Below, piece by piece: positions 44,776 to 53,861 of a stretch of 64,000 nt of DNA. Under the pieces are notes generated by a model. That model saw only the letters and a program-made list of their open reading frames with translations, did no database searches and was not told where the DNA came from. Numbering within the stretch: position 1 is the first letter of the stretch; each line of letters opens with the position of its first letter. The stretch spans positions 9,879-73,878 of the forward strand of contig CAYTPI010000018.1 in the NCBI GenBank assembly GCA_964439625.1, read 5' to 3'. The position numbers and the translations under genes are program-made. The stretch comes from CAYTPI01 sp964439625. GTDB lineage: Bacteria > Chloroflexota > Anaerolineae > Aggregatilineales > UBA3940.

Positions 44776-44953
44776 CAGGAATGTGGAGATCAATCACAAG
44801 TAAATCAGGCCGGTAGCCCACTTCTAATCTGGCCAGCGCCTGCTCACCTTCAAGGAAGACCTTCGTTTTGAAGCCAGCCTGCATCAGCGTTGTGTTGAAA
44901 ATATATGCAATATCTACATTATCCTCAATAATCATTGCGGATGGTGTATACAC
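44573..44953 (-). CDS. Response regulator, receiver domain only
   Basis: A 126-residue receiver: MIIEDNVDIAYIFNTTL (acidic pocket), DLLVIDLHIPGCDGERIL (phosphoacceptor Asp), IMLITADGQ (Thr) and LMKPIRSDQL (Lys). It has no output domain. GTG 44953 gives a six-residue lead; ATG 44935 is equally possible. The neighbouring STAS-like gene is convergent, and both may take part in one signalling path, though no kinase is adjacent. Confidence 0.88.
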   Translation of the reverse strand: MYTPSAMIIEDNVDIAYIFNTTLMQAGFKTKVFLEGEQALARLEVGYRPDLLVIDLHIPGCDGERILNKVGTQLRAAGTKIMLITADGQGMQLQPMVDMVLMKPIRSDQLAQFAQRLTGFSANHPA

Positions 44954-45213
44954 TATAAATTTTGGCTATCTACATTATCTTACGTTCAATATGAAGGTAG
45001 CACAAAGTCCCTCCGGATTATATTAGTTTGTCCTAAGAATAGTCTGAATAAAACATGAACTCAGGGGCTGGGCCGCTGTTAGGTCAGCTCAGTCTAAATC
45101 AAGCCCTAGGCTGGGTTTGTGTGTGCTATCTGTAAGCATTGACTCGCACTCTGCCGCCTTGGGTTAGATAATCAGGCATGATGGTTGTCCGTTCAAATGG
45201 AAAGAGGAAGGCT

Positions 45214-45936
45214 ATGAGACGCATCTCACGGGGGCAGTTGCTGCTCCTGCTCAGTTTGATTATTTTGCTGCTCGTTGGCTGCCGGGGTCGGCGCAACCGG
45301 CAAGCAGCAGAAGAAGTAAGCGGCGACGGTTTATTTGCTCCCGAACCGACGGAAACTCCGATACCGCCGACGCTGCGTCCCACCTTGACACCCCAAATCG
45401 CCTCAGAATTGGCGGGGGTTGAAGTTGACGTTTCTTACCTTGACGATGAACGCTACCTAACACGGGACGAGTTGTTCGCCCAAACGCTGGTGGAAGATAC
45501 GACCCCTGGCGTAACGCCAACACTCGCCATGACTTATGATGAGGCGGGGTTAAACGCCTTCGCCCAAGCCTATGTATTGTCGCGACTGCTGCCTGAATTA
45601 GAATTCACGCAGACGGCCCGCCTCGATCTCCGTGCCGAGCGGGTCGCTGTTCTAGCAGAGATTGAGGGCGAGGCTCGAACACGCACCGCCGGTGTGTTGT
45701 ATGGTGTTGCTGAAGCACCCAACCAGGTGGTGTTCACCAAGTACGAACTGTCACAGATCGTCTTTGATGACCCACCCGACCCAGTGCTTGAGCAAGTCAG
45801 CGTCGAAGTCACTGACTTCGTTAATGAAGCGCTGGCGTCGGCCCGCTTTACATCAGAGGTGAGCAATGTGCGCTATCGCATCGTGCAACTGACCTTTGAG
45901 GAAAACCTGATCACGGTGCTTTGTATGCCTGGTTAG
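45214..45936 (+). CDS. Lipoprotein of unknown function
   Basis: A 240-residue lipoprotein: MRRISRGQ, LLLLLSLIILLLVGC with lipobox LVGC. An Arg/Asn-rich and Pro/Thr linker follows, then a domain with LAGVEVDVSYLDDERYLTRD and, towards the C-terminus, RYRIVQLTFEENLITVLCMPG. The mature domain resembles lipid-binding LmeA/DUF2993-like proteins only loosely. ATG 45214 follows GAGGAAGG and was preferred to the one at 45178. Confidence 0.6.
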   Translation: MRRISRGQLLLLLSLIILLLVGCRGRRNRQAAEEVSGDGLFAPEPTETPIPPTLRPTLTPQIASELAGVEVDVSYLDDERYLTRDELFAQTLVEDTTPGVTPTLAMTYDEAGLNAFAQAYVLSRLLPELEFTQTARLDLRAERVAVLAEIEGEARTRTAGVLYGVAEAPNQVVFTKYELSQIVFDDPPDPVLEQVSVEVTDFVNEALASARFTSEVSNVRYRIVQLTFEENLITVLCMPG

Positions 45937-45969
45937 TCAGGCGGGTTGCAGGCTCGCCCCTTGTGATAT

Positions 45970-47124
45970 TCACCGACCGTTCAGCACGCCCCGAAGTGCT
46001 TCGACATCTTCTACCGAAAACTTATGGTGGACATCGCGCTGTGGGAATGGAATTTCGATGTTGGCCTCATTAAGGGCCTTGTAGATCGCTGAGTTAACGC
46101 GGTCTGCCATGACGAAAGTATCCGCATAGGTATCAACCCAAAAGCGCACATCGAAAATAAGCGCTGAGTCGCCCATGTTTGTGAACAGCGCTTCGACCTC
46201 TCGATGTAGCTCGCCTGTGCTCTGATCCATTTCTTTTGGCGGGCGCACGACTCCATCCACGTTGCGTACCGCGTCAAGCATCACTTGCCGTGCTAAGTCG
46301 ATGTCGGTGCCGTAAGCGATGCCCACTGTGACGTAGATACGGTATTGGGCATCAGGAAAAGCCCGGTTGACGATCTGGCTTTTACCAATGATTGAGTTCG
46401 GTACCACAATCATACGGTTGTCAATCGTGCGGATGCGCGTCGAGCGTAGGCCAATATCGACGACATCACCGACTGTGTCAAAGTCTTGTACATCAATGCG
46501 ATCACCGATGCGGTAGGGTTGGTCAACGATGATTAGAAAGCCGCTGATCGTATCCTCAAGAGCGGCTTGTGCTGCCAATGCTACTGCAATCGATGTGACG
46601 CCGAGCGTTGCTACTAACCCGCTGATTTCGACATCGAAATGATCCAAGACGATGATCAACCCAATTACTGCGATAACACCGAGTAGAATGCGCCGGAAGA
46701 ACGGCAGCAGTTGTGCGCCAGCTTGCAGCGTTTCCGAGCCGGTCATCCGCATGTTGAAGTAGTCAAATAGAACGACCATGCAGCGCAGAATCAGTAAGAA
46801 TGCGGCTACGACGTATGCCACGAAGAATATATCTGAAAGGAATGTTTGGATGTTTGGTGCGATGAAATCCAAGCGGGAGGCAGCTAAGTCAAAGGCGATG
46901 ACAATCAGGAAAATATACAGTGACGGCACTACTGCGGGGATCAGCATATCGTCGAGCAGGGTGTTGGTGTTTTTAGCAATGCGCCTCATGATCAAGTTCA
47001 TTGACCATTTGAGCAACCGGCGTCCAATAGCTAGCACCACCAATACCAGCAGTAGCGATGTTGTCAGCCGCACCCACTGAAAGCCAGTTAACCCGGCGAA
47101 TGTTTGAGTCAGTAACTCTTGCAT
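45970..47124 (-). CDS. MscS-family mechanosensitive channel
   Basis: A 384-residue MscS-type channel, longer than the one at 17493 because of an extra N-terminal pair of helices. The conserved pore helix and beta domain include VATLGVTSIAVALAAQAALE, PYRIGDRIDVQDFDTVGDVV and STRIRTIDNRMIVVPNSIIG. ATG 47124 follows GGGGGGAA, preferred over GTG 47136. It protects against osmotic downshock. It is divergent from the phage-like module, whose promoter lies just beyond its 5' end. Confidence 0.9.
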   Translation of the reverse strand: MQELLTQTFAGLTGFQWVRLTTSLLLVLVVLAIGRRLLKWSMNLIMRRIAKNTNTLLDDMLIPAVVPSLYIFLIVIAFDLAASRLDFIAPNIQTFLSDIFFVAYVVAAFLLILRCMVVLFDYFNMRMTGSETLQAGAQLLPFFRRILLGVIAVIGLIIVLDHFDVEISGLVATLGVTSIAVALAAQAALEDTISGFLIIVDQPYRIGDRIDVQDFDTVGDVVDIGLRSTRIRTIDNRMIVVPNSIIGKSQIVNRAFPDAQYRIYVTVGIAYGTDIDLARQVMLDAVRNVDGVVRPPKEMDQSTGELHREVEALFTNMGDSALIFDVRFWVDTYADTFVMADRVNSAIYKALNEANIEIPFPQRDVHHKFSVEDVEALRGVLNGR

Positions 47125-47299
47125 GGTTCCCCCCACAAATTACGGTTTAAGTTTTATTGATTGTATGACGCCATTATCTGTGGGATTGGGCTTCATTGGC
47201 AACATTAATCACCCCGCGCCGCCTGAAGATAAAATATCTCGTTTAGGCCGGTTAACCCAGTGGTGGCTAACGCTGAAACCAAACCTTAACGCTAGTAGA

Positions 47300-47315
47300 T
47301 CAAGTGATCACTTGA
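47300..47315. promoter_or_regulatory. Perfect 16-bp palindrome overlapping the -35 box
   Basis: TCAAGTGATCACTTGA is its own reverse complement and covers the first four bases of the -35 element of the promoter at 47312. A dimeric regulator bound here would block polymerase. Confidence 0.65.
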
Positions 47316-47340
47316 CAGGCGAATGCCAAGGAATTATTAT
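47312..47340 (+). promoter_or_regulatory. Near-consensus sigma70 promoter of the phage-like module
   Basis: TTGACA (47312-47317), a 17-bp spacer and TATTAT (47335-47340). Spacing and -35 are ideal. It is the only strong promoter before the portal gene. Confidence 0.75.
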
Positions 47341-47351
47341 TCAACACGAAT

Positions 47352-47365
47352 AGAACAATTGTTCT
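47352..47365. promoter_or_regulatory. Perfect 14-bp palindrome, LexA-box-like, at the start site
   Basis: AGAACAATTGTTCT is its own reverse complement. The core GAAC-N4-GTTC is the shape of the Bacillus-type LexA operator. It lies about 5-18 bp after the expected transcription start, a typical repressor position. Chloroflexota LexA specificity is not assumed; the identity of the regulator is open. Confidence 0.6.
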
Positions 47366-47400
47366 GAATTGCCGCTCATAGAAAGCATATGTGGTCCTTG

Positions 47401-47452
47401 GCACCCCACACGGCTTCACCTTACGTGAAGCGTGTTGGGGTGCTTTTGCTTT
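47401..47452 (+). terminator. Strong leader hairpin with T-tract before the portal gene
   Basis: GCACCCCACACGGCTTCAC (47401-47419) pairs, with small bulges, with the segment at 47425-47443 ending GGGGTGC, followed by TTTTGCTTT. It stands between promoter and portal gene with no gene upstream to terminate, so it looks like an attenuator or antitermination point. Confidence 0.65.
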
Positions 47453-47515
47453 ACGGGCGAAGGGCAGGTTAGGCGGTTGTTGTTGAACATTTGGGCTGGG
47501 AGTAAAGGAGAGCCA

Positions 47516-49042
47516 ATGAGTGTATTCGAAACAAAGGGCGTTTGGGTTGGGGCTAACGGGCAAGCCACACCTGCTGCCATGAAGGGTGGGCCACTGTTTG
47601 ACGCCTTCCATGGCATCCGGCGCACACGTGATCGTCAATTGGGGGCGTCCAAGGCAGACCTTGGGCGGGCTTATGCCAGTGCGGTCTGGGCGTACCGCTG
47701 CATTAAGCTGCGGGCAGATGCCGTCGCCGGGGTGCCATTGGTCTTGCGAGATCGCACTGGGGCGCCGATCCGGGAACACCCACTGTTGACGCTGTTAACA
47801 GAAGGCAGCCCGCTGGTGGTCAGCCTCAGCGAGATGCTGCGTGCCACTGAGGCGGCCTATAACATCTTCGGCGTGGCCTACTGGTTAAAAGTGACGCGGA
47901 TGCCGAACGGAGTCCGTTGGTTGACGTGGGCCAACCCGCAGACGATTGACCCGGAAGTCGATCCGCAGCGCGGCGTCATAGGCTACCGGCAGACCGCCGA
48001 TGGGCAGACGCTGCATCTGAAAACGGACAGCGTGATCGCCTTCCGCAACTTCAACCCACTTGACGACTTAGGCGGACTGAGTCCGCTGTCGGTGGCTTTG
48101 AGCGAGATCAACGCGGAATTGAACGCCGCACGTTTTGTGTCAGCGTTTTTCGCCAACGATGCGCGCCCAGCGGGTTTACTGACAACCGAACAGCCACTGG
48201 TTGCATCAGAGGCTGAGCGCGTCCGCACATGGTGGCAGCGCCTGTTCCGTGGGGCAGATAACAAATGGAAAACGGGCATTGTCGGTGGCGGCTTGAAGTG
48301 GCAGACGATCACCTTTCCGCCGCAAGAGTTGGCTCTCTCCGAACTGCGGGCTGAGGATCGCCGCGCGATCTGTGCGGTGTTCGGGGTGCCTGCCGGGCTG
48401 GCAGGCGCGTGGGAGGCGACGACCTTCGCCACGGCGCGTGAACAGAAAGCCAGCTTCTACGAGGACACAATCATCCCGCAGTTGGACTACTACGCGCAGG
48501 TGCTCAACAGCAGATTGCTGCGTGCCCACTTCCCTGACTTAGCCGCACAAGGGGCGGCCTTGTCGTTTGATTACGACAGCATCGAGGCCGTCAGTGAGAC
48601 AGCGACCGAAAAGGTCGAACGGCTCAACAAGCTGTTCGAGGCAGGTGTTGTGACGCGCAACGAGGTGCGGGCTGAGATCGGGCTGCCACCCGTCGTGCCT
48701 GCCGAAGACGGCTTTGTGTTTGAACTGCAATCCGGTGAGGCGCAGCCCAGTGCACCAACCGCGGCTGGTGAAGGTAATGCCAACGGTCAACGCGACCCAA
48801 TTGACCTACTAGACACGACCCTTGAGGGCGTCAAGGCCTTGGAGAGCCAGCAGATTCAGGAATTGGCGAAGTGGCGGCGCTTCGCGCTGAAGCGCATCCG
48901 TGCGGGTAAGCGGCTGCGTCCGTTTCGTACGTCACTGCTGCCCGCTGACCTGTGGGTTGCAATCGATGAGGCGCTGCGGGAGGCCGCAACCGTCGATGAT
49001 GTCCGTGCGATCTTCGAGGCGCACATCGATGATTGGCAGTAA
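47516..49042 (+). CDS. Phage portal protein, HK97 type
   Basis: A 508-residue HK97-family portal protein, the dodecameric ring through which DNA enters the capsid. Typical parts are YASAVWAYRCIKLRADAVAG near residue 58, a DSVIAFRNFNPLDDLGGLSP block near 170, LSELRAEDRRAICAVFGVPA near 278 and GVVTRNEVRAEIGLPPV near 377. The C-terminal ~100 residues form an extension rich in helices. ATG 47516 follows AAAGGAGAG. The gene leads the particle module and overlaps no terminase. Confidence 0.9.
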   Translation: MSVFETKGVWVGANGQATPAAMKGGPLFDAFHGIRRTRDRQLGASKADLGRAYASAVWAYRCIKLRADAVAGVPLVLRDRTGAPIREHPLLTLLTEGSPLVVSLSEMLRATEAAYNIFGVAYWLKVTRMPNGVRWLTWANPQTIDPEVDPQRGVIGYRQTADGQTLHLKTDSVIAFRNFNPLDDLGGLSPLSVALSEINAELNAARFVSAFFANDARPAGLLTTEQPLVASEAERVRTWWQRLFRGADNKWKTGIVGGGLKWQTITFPPQELALSELRAEDRRAICAVFGVPAGLAGAWEATTFATAREQKASFYEDTIIPQLDYYAQVLNSRLLRAHFPDLAAQGAALSFDYDSIEAVSETATEKVERLNKLFEAGVVTRNEVRAEIGLPPVVPAEDGFVFELQSGEAQPSAPTAAGEGNANGQRDPIDLLDTTLEGVKALESQQIQELAKWRRFALKRIRAGKRLRPFRTSLLPADLWVAIDEALREAATVDDVRAIFEAHIDDWQ

Positions 49043-49083
49043 GCGTGTCGGGGCAGTGAAGTGAATTTACAGGGAAGGGACAC

Positions 49084-50757
49084 ATGCAAGTAAACGCACA
49101 TATCGATCAACAAAGCGGTGATTGGCTGCTGGATGTACTCGGCGTGCCCTTCGGGGGACCCTATGGTGGCAAGGATGCTCACGGTGAGTACTTCACCCCA
49201 AGCACCGATCTCTGGCTAGACCGCATCAGCAAGCGCCCGGTGGTCTACTACCACGGCCTGACGGAAACCGACCGCGTGCCGGAAGTGATCGGGCGGGAAG
49301 TTGGCTGGGAGCAAGGGCCTGATGGTATTTGGTTCCGCGTGGCACTCAATAAAGCCAGCAAGCTGGCGCGGCGCGTCTGGTTGGCGGCCCAAAAAGGGAT
49401 GGCGCGGGCTTCCTCCGGGGCAATTAGTCACCTAGTGCGGACGGCCCCGGACGGCAAGCTGCTGGTCTGGCCCATCGGCGAACTCTCGTTGATGGATGCC
49501 GCCGATCACCAGCCCGCCAACCCATATGCCGTCGCGCTGGTACGGGCTAAAGCGGCCTTTCGCGTTGCGGGCCTGCCAACACCGCTGGCTGTGTATCAAG
49601 ACAATCAACAGGAGGAGTCAATGGACGAACAGACGATCCGTAACGTGATCCGGCAGGAAGTGCGTACTGCACTGGAAGACGCTGCCGACCCGACCGAACT
49701 TAACCCGATATTCCTGACGGGCACTGCGCCAGGGATTATCAATCAACGAGGCGAACCGTATCTCAGCGCCAACGGCACGCCCTTTGTCGATGCGATCAAA
49801 GCGATGCGCCAAGGCCGCTTTGACGTGGTGCGCTTTCAGTTAGCGGGTAAAGCCCTGACTGAAGGCACTGACGCAACGGGTGGCTATCTCGTACCCGTCG
49901 AGCAGAGCAACCAGATCATCGAGCTGTTGAGCGCCCGCGCCGTGGTGCGGGCTGCCGGGGCGACGGTCGTCCCGATGGCATCGGACACGCTCAACATTCC
50001 GGCGCAGGCTAGCGGGGCAACCGCCTATTGGGTCGATGAGAACAGCCCGATCAGCGCGTCAGACCAAACCTTCGGGCAAGTAGCGCTGCAAGCCAAAAAG
50101 CTCGCCGCGTTGACCAAACTGTCATCGGAGTTGTTTGAAGACAGTGATCCCGGTGTTGAGCAAATCGTGATGGCAGACCTCGCCCGCGTGTTGGCACTGG
50201 AAGAAGATGCCAAGTTTCTAGCCGGTGATGGGACATCCAACACGCCCAAGGGCTTAGAGAACATCACCGGAGTCAATGTGGATAGCACCACGCTGGGCAC
50301 CGATGGCAGTGTGCCATCCTTCGATGACTTGGCAGATATGCTCTACCGCCTCGATGCCGACAACATCCCGGCTGAGGGCCGCGCTTGGATCGTGCATCCG
50401 CGCACCGTCAACACGCTGCGCCAAATCAAGGATGCTGGCAGCGGGTCAAACGTTTATCTCTGGGCAGACCCTGCCCTGCCGGGTGACCCACCTACGTTGT
50501 GGGGCTACCCAGTCTACACAACGACGGCTATCAGCATCGCCGAGACGCAAGGGGCTAATGACGACGCTTCGACGATCTACTTGGGCTGCTGGCCTGAATT
50601 TGTGATCGGTCAGCGTAAGGCGCTTGAACTACGTGCCAGCGACGCCGCGGGCAACGCCTTCGAGTACGATCAGGTGTTCATCCGCGCCATTATGCGCGTG
50701 GATTGCAACGTGCGGCATGCTGCCAGCTTCGAGGTGTTGAAGGGCGTCCGGGCCTAA
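49084..50757 (+). CDS. Prohead protease-major capsid protein fusion
   Basis: A 557-residue polyprotein. Residues 1-175 resemble an HK97-type prohead serine protease: YYHGLT near 56 (candidate His) and MARASSGAISH near 111 (candidate Ser). Residues 180-557 are the HK97-fold major capsid protein, with ARAVVRAAGATVVPM, ATAYWVDENSPISASDQTFG and FLAGDGTSNTPKGLENI. The usual phage arrangement has separate genes. An internal ATG at 49621 with AGGAGG just upstream could make the capsid protein alone. Self-cleavage would separate the two parts. Confidence 0.88.
   Translation: MQVNAHIDQQSGDWLLDVLGVPFGGPYGGKDAHGEYFTPSTDLWLDRISKRPVVYYHGLTETDRVPEVIGREVGWEQGPDGIWFRVALNKASKLARRVWLAAQKGMARASSGAISHLVRTAPDGKLLVWPIGELSLMDAADHQPANPYAVALVRAKAAFRVAGLPTPLAVYQDNQQEESMDEQTIRNVIRQEVRTALEDAADPTELNPIFLTGTAPGIINQRGEPYLSANGTPFVDAIKAMRQGRFDVVRFQLAGKALTEGTDATGGYLVPVEQSNQIIELLSARAVVRAAGATVVPMASDTLNIPAQASGATAYWVDENSPISASDQTFGQVALQAKKLAALTKLSSELFEDSDPGVEQIVMADLARVLALEEDAKFLAGDGTSNTPKGLENITGVNVDSTTLGTDGSVPSFDDLADMLYRLDADNIPAEGRAWIVHPRTVNTLRQIKDAGSGSNVYLWADPALPGDPPTLWGYPVYTTTAISIAETQGANDDASTIYLGCWPEFVIGQRKALELRASDAAGNAFEYDQVFIRAIMRVDCNVRHAASFEVLKGVRA
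49610..49623 (+). promoter_or_regulatory. Internal ribosome binding site and start inside the protease-capsid gene
   Basis: AGGAGGAG (49610-49617) stands three bases before the in-frame ATG 49621, exactly at the domain boundary where the product would start MDEQTIRN, the capsid protein's own N-terminus. Confidence 0.6.
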
Positions 50758-50905
50758 CGCACATCATATCTAGGGGGCAGTTCATCTGCCCCTCATAAAT
50801 GTCGGGTGAGTCAAGCTCGCCGCCTACAACCCAAGTTGTGTCAACGCCGAGCAATCAATTGCACGGCTAGCGGACGATGATCGACATAAACTACAGAAAG
50901 GAAAT

Positions 50906-51502
50906 ATGATGCTACAAGACTATGCCACCGTGGCTGCATTGAAAACCTACTTACACATCACCGGAAGCAATGATGACGACCTACTGGGTGATCTGGTGAC
51001 GCGGGCTAGCCGCCTCATCGAGGAGCATTGCCGCCGAGTGTTCTACCCCACCAGCGAGACGCGCTACTTCGATGCTGCCGGCCCGCAAATCTACGGACGA
51101 ATGCTGCTGCTGGATTACGATCTATTGAGCGTCACCACCGTCACAAACGGCAACGGCGCTACAATCCCCAGCAGTGACTACATCCTGCGGCCTGCGAATT
51201 GGTCGCCTTACTTTGCGATTGTGATTAAGCAGAGCAGCAGTCACCGTTGGACGTACACCACCGACCTCGAAGCCGCGATCAGTGTTGAGGGTGTTTGGGG
51301 CTACGATGTTGATGTACCAGACACAATCCGGCAGGCCACGCTGCGACTGGCTGCGTGGCTGTACCGTCAGCGTGATACGGGCATGGAGTTGGTTCAGGTG
51401 GAGGTCAACGATCAGGGGCAGGCCGTCAGCCCGCCGCGCTTGCCACGGGACGTCTACGACATGCTCAGTCCGTTTATTCGCGTCAAGTTGATGGTGGCCT
51501 AA
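50906..51502 (+). CDS. Phage head-tail connector (gp6-like)
   Basis: A 198-residue protein with the gp6-like connector start: VAALKTYLHITGSNDDDLL and ASRLIEEHCRRVFYP, followed by a beta-rich insertion and the C-terminal helix QATLRLAAWLYRQRDTG. Connectors attach the portal ring to the tail. GAAAGGAAAT precedes the start. A 148-bp gap separates it from the capsid gene, without recognisable content. Confidence 0.8.
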   Translation: MMLQDYATVAALKTYLHITGSNDDDLLGDLVTRASRLIEEHCRRVFYPTSETRYFDAAGPQIYGRMLLLDYDLLSVTTVTNGNGATIPSSDYILRPANWSPYFAIVIKQSSSHRWTYTTDLEAAISVEGVWGYDVDVPDTIRQATLRLAAWLYRQRDTGMELVQVEVNDQGQAVSPPRLPRDVYDMLSPFIRVKLMVA

Positions 51503-51973
51503 ATGACGTGGCGTAACGTCTTTACGCAGCTTGCCGCCGTCAACGTGCCGGGTGTGACCACCAGTTACGACCTTGGCGAGCTGCCGGGGGCGCTGCCTGC
51601 TGCTGATCTGCCAGCGCTGCTGCCGCTCTTTGACGATAGCGAAGCGCTGTTCACCGGAGGGGAGCCGAGTTTCTCAACGTTGACGTTTGACGGCTCAGTG
51701 TGGCAGTCTAGCTTGCAGATCGACCATGTGTTGTACGCGGCCCCTGCGTGGTCAGAGGCAGGAGTTAGTGCCGTGCTACCTGACCTGATCGGCTTGGTGG
51801 ATAACTACCTAGCTGCGCTGGCCGCGGTAGGCACGCTCAACGGCACGCTAGAGCGCGAACTGGTGATCACGCGGGTGCAGCCGGGTGTGGTTGACTACGC
51901 AGGGGTGCGTTTCTATGGGGTGCGCTTTCGCCATCGCTGGGAGCGTACCGTCAGTGTTGGGGGAGGGTCGTAG
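51503..51973 (+). CDS. Phage structural protein, probable tail completion
   Basis: A 156-residue protein starting right after the connector stop. It is a compact alpha/beta protein with VWQSSLQIDHVLYAAPAW and a C-terminal GVRFYGVRFRHRWERTVSV. Position suggests a head-tail joining or neck/tail completion protein; the sequence itself was not recognised. Confidence 0.5.
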   Translation: MTWRNVFTQLAAVNVPGVTTSYDLGELPGALPAADLPALLPLFDDSEALFTGGEPSFSTLTFDGSVWQSSLQIDHVLYAAPAWSEAGVSAVLPDLIGLVDNYLAALAAVGTLNGTLERELVITRVQPGVVDYAGVRFYGVRFRHRWERTVSVGGGS

Positions 51974-51977
51974 TATT

Positions 51978-53573
51978 ATGCCGCGTGCAACGTATGCCAT
52001 CGAGTTTGAACTGACGCACAACACTTACACCGACCTCACGGCTGACTTGCACGTACCAACGCCGATCAGCATTGCGCGGGGCATCCTACCGGGCCAGCGC
52101 ATGGCAGAGATCGGCGAGATGACCTGTGCCCTCTATAGCCGGGATGGGCGTTACTTGCCGGGGCACAGCAATCAGATGGCAGGTTTTGAGGTGGGCATCG
52201 GGGTGCGCTTGCTGGCTGATGCTGGGGCAGGCCAACAGACGTTGTTCTATGGGCGCTTGTACGACGTTGTGCCAAGTAGTGCGCCGGGTAACCATGGACA
52301 CGTCGTCTACTTGACGGTGCATGATGACCTCGCCCGTTACGCCGAGACAGGCCTGCAAAGTTATCCACTGGCCTTCAACCAGCGTTCGGACGAGGTCATC
52401 CGGGAGTTACTGACGCGGGTACCGCTGCCGCCGGGTCAAGCAGGGTTCTGGCTGCTGGGTCTGCCAGAAAGCCGCAGCAAACTGGGCGAAACAACCACGC
52501 TTGGCGACCGCATCACTGGGACGGACATCGATACTGGGCGAGCAACCTTCCCCTGGGTCGGTGATCGCTGGCGGGCAGAGCAGTCCGTCAGGCGGGCGCT
52601 GCAAGATGTGGTGCAAAGTGAGCCGGGCCACTTCTACATCGGGGCGGACGGCAGGCCGACGTTCGATCAGCGTCAGGTGCGGCCCAGCCAAGTGACCGCA
52701 GCCGCCACGCTAACAGCCAAGCTGGTCAGTGTGCGCGCAGAACGCCGCCGGGTTAACCTGATCAACCAGGTGGAGATGACCGTCTACCCGCGGGTGGCTT
52801 CAACTGAGCGCGAGGTGCTGTGGCAGTTGAATAATGACGTTGTGTTAGAACGCGGCGAGGCGCGGACGTTTACCGTCAGCTACCGTGATCCACTGCAAGC
52901 GGCGGTGCTGCTGGGTGCCGTCGATGTGTTGGCACCCGTGCCGGATGTCGATGCGCGCTTCGTAGGCTACCGCTACCAGATGATCGGCGGGCTGCGGCTG
53001 CTGCATCCGTATGAGGCCAAGCAGTATATTGATGTCCAAACGGAGATCGGGGCCGCTTCAGCGACGATCACCGTGACAAACCGGGACGTACCAATCGGGC
53101 AGCTGCACATCGAGAAGCTGCAAATCCGGGGTAAGCCGCTGCGCGTCTACGAGCCGCTGACGGTTGTACTCAGCAACCAGGCTAGCCAACTGGAAAATGG
53201 GCGCTTAACCGACGTGCTCGACCTGCCGTTAGCGGATGACAGCGCCCAGGTGGTTGACCTCGGCTACAGCATCCTGAACAACAACAGCCAACCGCGCCCC
53301 TGGTTAACACTCGAATTTGAAGCCACTGCTGACACGGGCTTGCTAAACCAGGCCTTATTGTGTGATGTCAACGACCGGGTACACATCACTGATGCGACCT
53401 TGGGGCTGCAAGAAGCGGGGGCATATATCGATTTTATCCGCCACATGATCACAGCAGCGGGGGCCAGCCACGAAGTGACGTGGCAAACATCCCCGGCTGA
53501 TCGGGAGGCCTACTGGCTGCTCGCTGAAGTGGGTTACGGCGCGCTTGGGCAGACAACGCGCCTAGGCTATTAG
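51978..53573 (+). CDS. Large phage tail/hub-like structural protein
   Basis: A 531-residue protein, mostly beta. The N-terminal block ISIARGILPGQRMAEIGEMT and RLYDVVPSSAPGNHGHVVYL resemble tail-hub or baseplate proteins (gpD/gp27-like folds) in layout; the C-terminal part holds SYSILNN-type beta segments. ATG 51978 was preferred over an earlier in-frame start at 51885, which would overlap the previous gene; GGGAGGG precedes it. The identity as hub, tip or fibre is a guess. Confidence 0.5.
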   Translation: MPRATYAIEFELTHNTYTDLTADLHVPTPISIARGILPGQRMAEIGEMTCALYSRDGRYLPGHSNQMAGFEVGIGVRLLADAGAGQQTLFYGRLYDVVPSSAPGNHGHVVYLTVHDDLARYAETGLQSYPLAFNQRSDEVIRELLTRVPLPPGQAGFWLLGLPESRSKLGETTTLGDRITGTDIDTGRATFPWVGDRWRAEQSVRRALQDVVQSEPGHFYIGADGRPTFDQRQVRPSQVTAAATLTAKLVSVRAERRRVNLINQVEMTVYPRVASTEREVLWQLNNDVVLERGEARTFTVSYRDPLQAAVLLGAVDVLAPVPDVDARFVGYRYQMIGGLRLLHPYEAKQYIDVQTEIGAASATITVTNRDVPIGQLHIEKLQIRGKPLRVYEPLTVVLSNQASQLENGRLTDVLDLPLADDSAQVVDLGYSILNNNSQPRPWLTLEFEATADTGLLNQALLCDVNDRVHITDATLGLQEAGAYIDFIRHMITAAGASHEVTWQTSPADREAYWLLAEVGYGALGQTTRLGY

Positions 53574-53612
53574 CTACTGGACATACTTTTAAACAAAAAG
53601 GGAGCAAAACAC

Positions 53613-53858
53613 ATGACCAACCAACCAATTTCACCGGAATTCAACATGACGCCAATTATCGGACCAATCATCAGTTTGCTGCGGAGCCGTAAGTTTATGG
53701 TCACTGTGATGACGTTGGTCGTCAACGTGGTGATTGCCTTCATGCCATCGCTGGAGGCCGTCCGCACGGAACTGTTGACCGTCTTTACATTTGTCGGTTC
53801 AGCGCTGGTGGTATCAATCGCTTATGAAGATGGTCAGGTTAAGGCACAAGGGCAGTAA
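53613..53858 (+). CDS. Small two-helix membrane protein of the phage module
   Basis: An 81-residue protein with two hydrophobic helices, FMVTVMTLVVNVVIAFMP (residues ~28-45) and LLTVFTFVGSALVVSIAY (~54-71), and short charged ends. Size and topology fit a holin, but no endolysin gene is adjacent. AAAAAGGGAG precedes the ATG. Confidence 0.55.
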   Translation: MTNQPISPEFNMTPIIGPIISLLRSRKFMVTVMTLVVNVVIAFMPSLEAVRTELLTVFTFVGSALVVSIAYEDGQVKAQGQ

Positions 53859-53861
53859 AGC

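Noticed and set aside
47123..47353. 76-codon frame over the promoter of the phage-like module
   Set aside because: It overlaps the promoter and both palindromes, has no ribosome binding site and no protein-like pattern.
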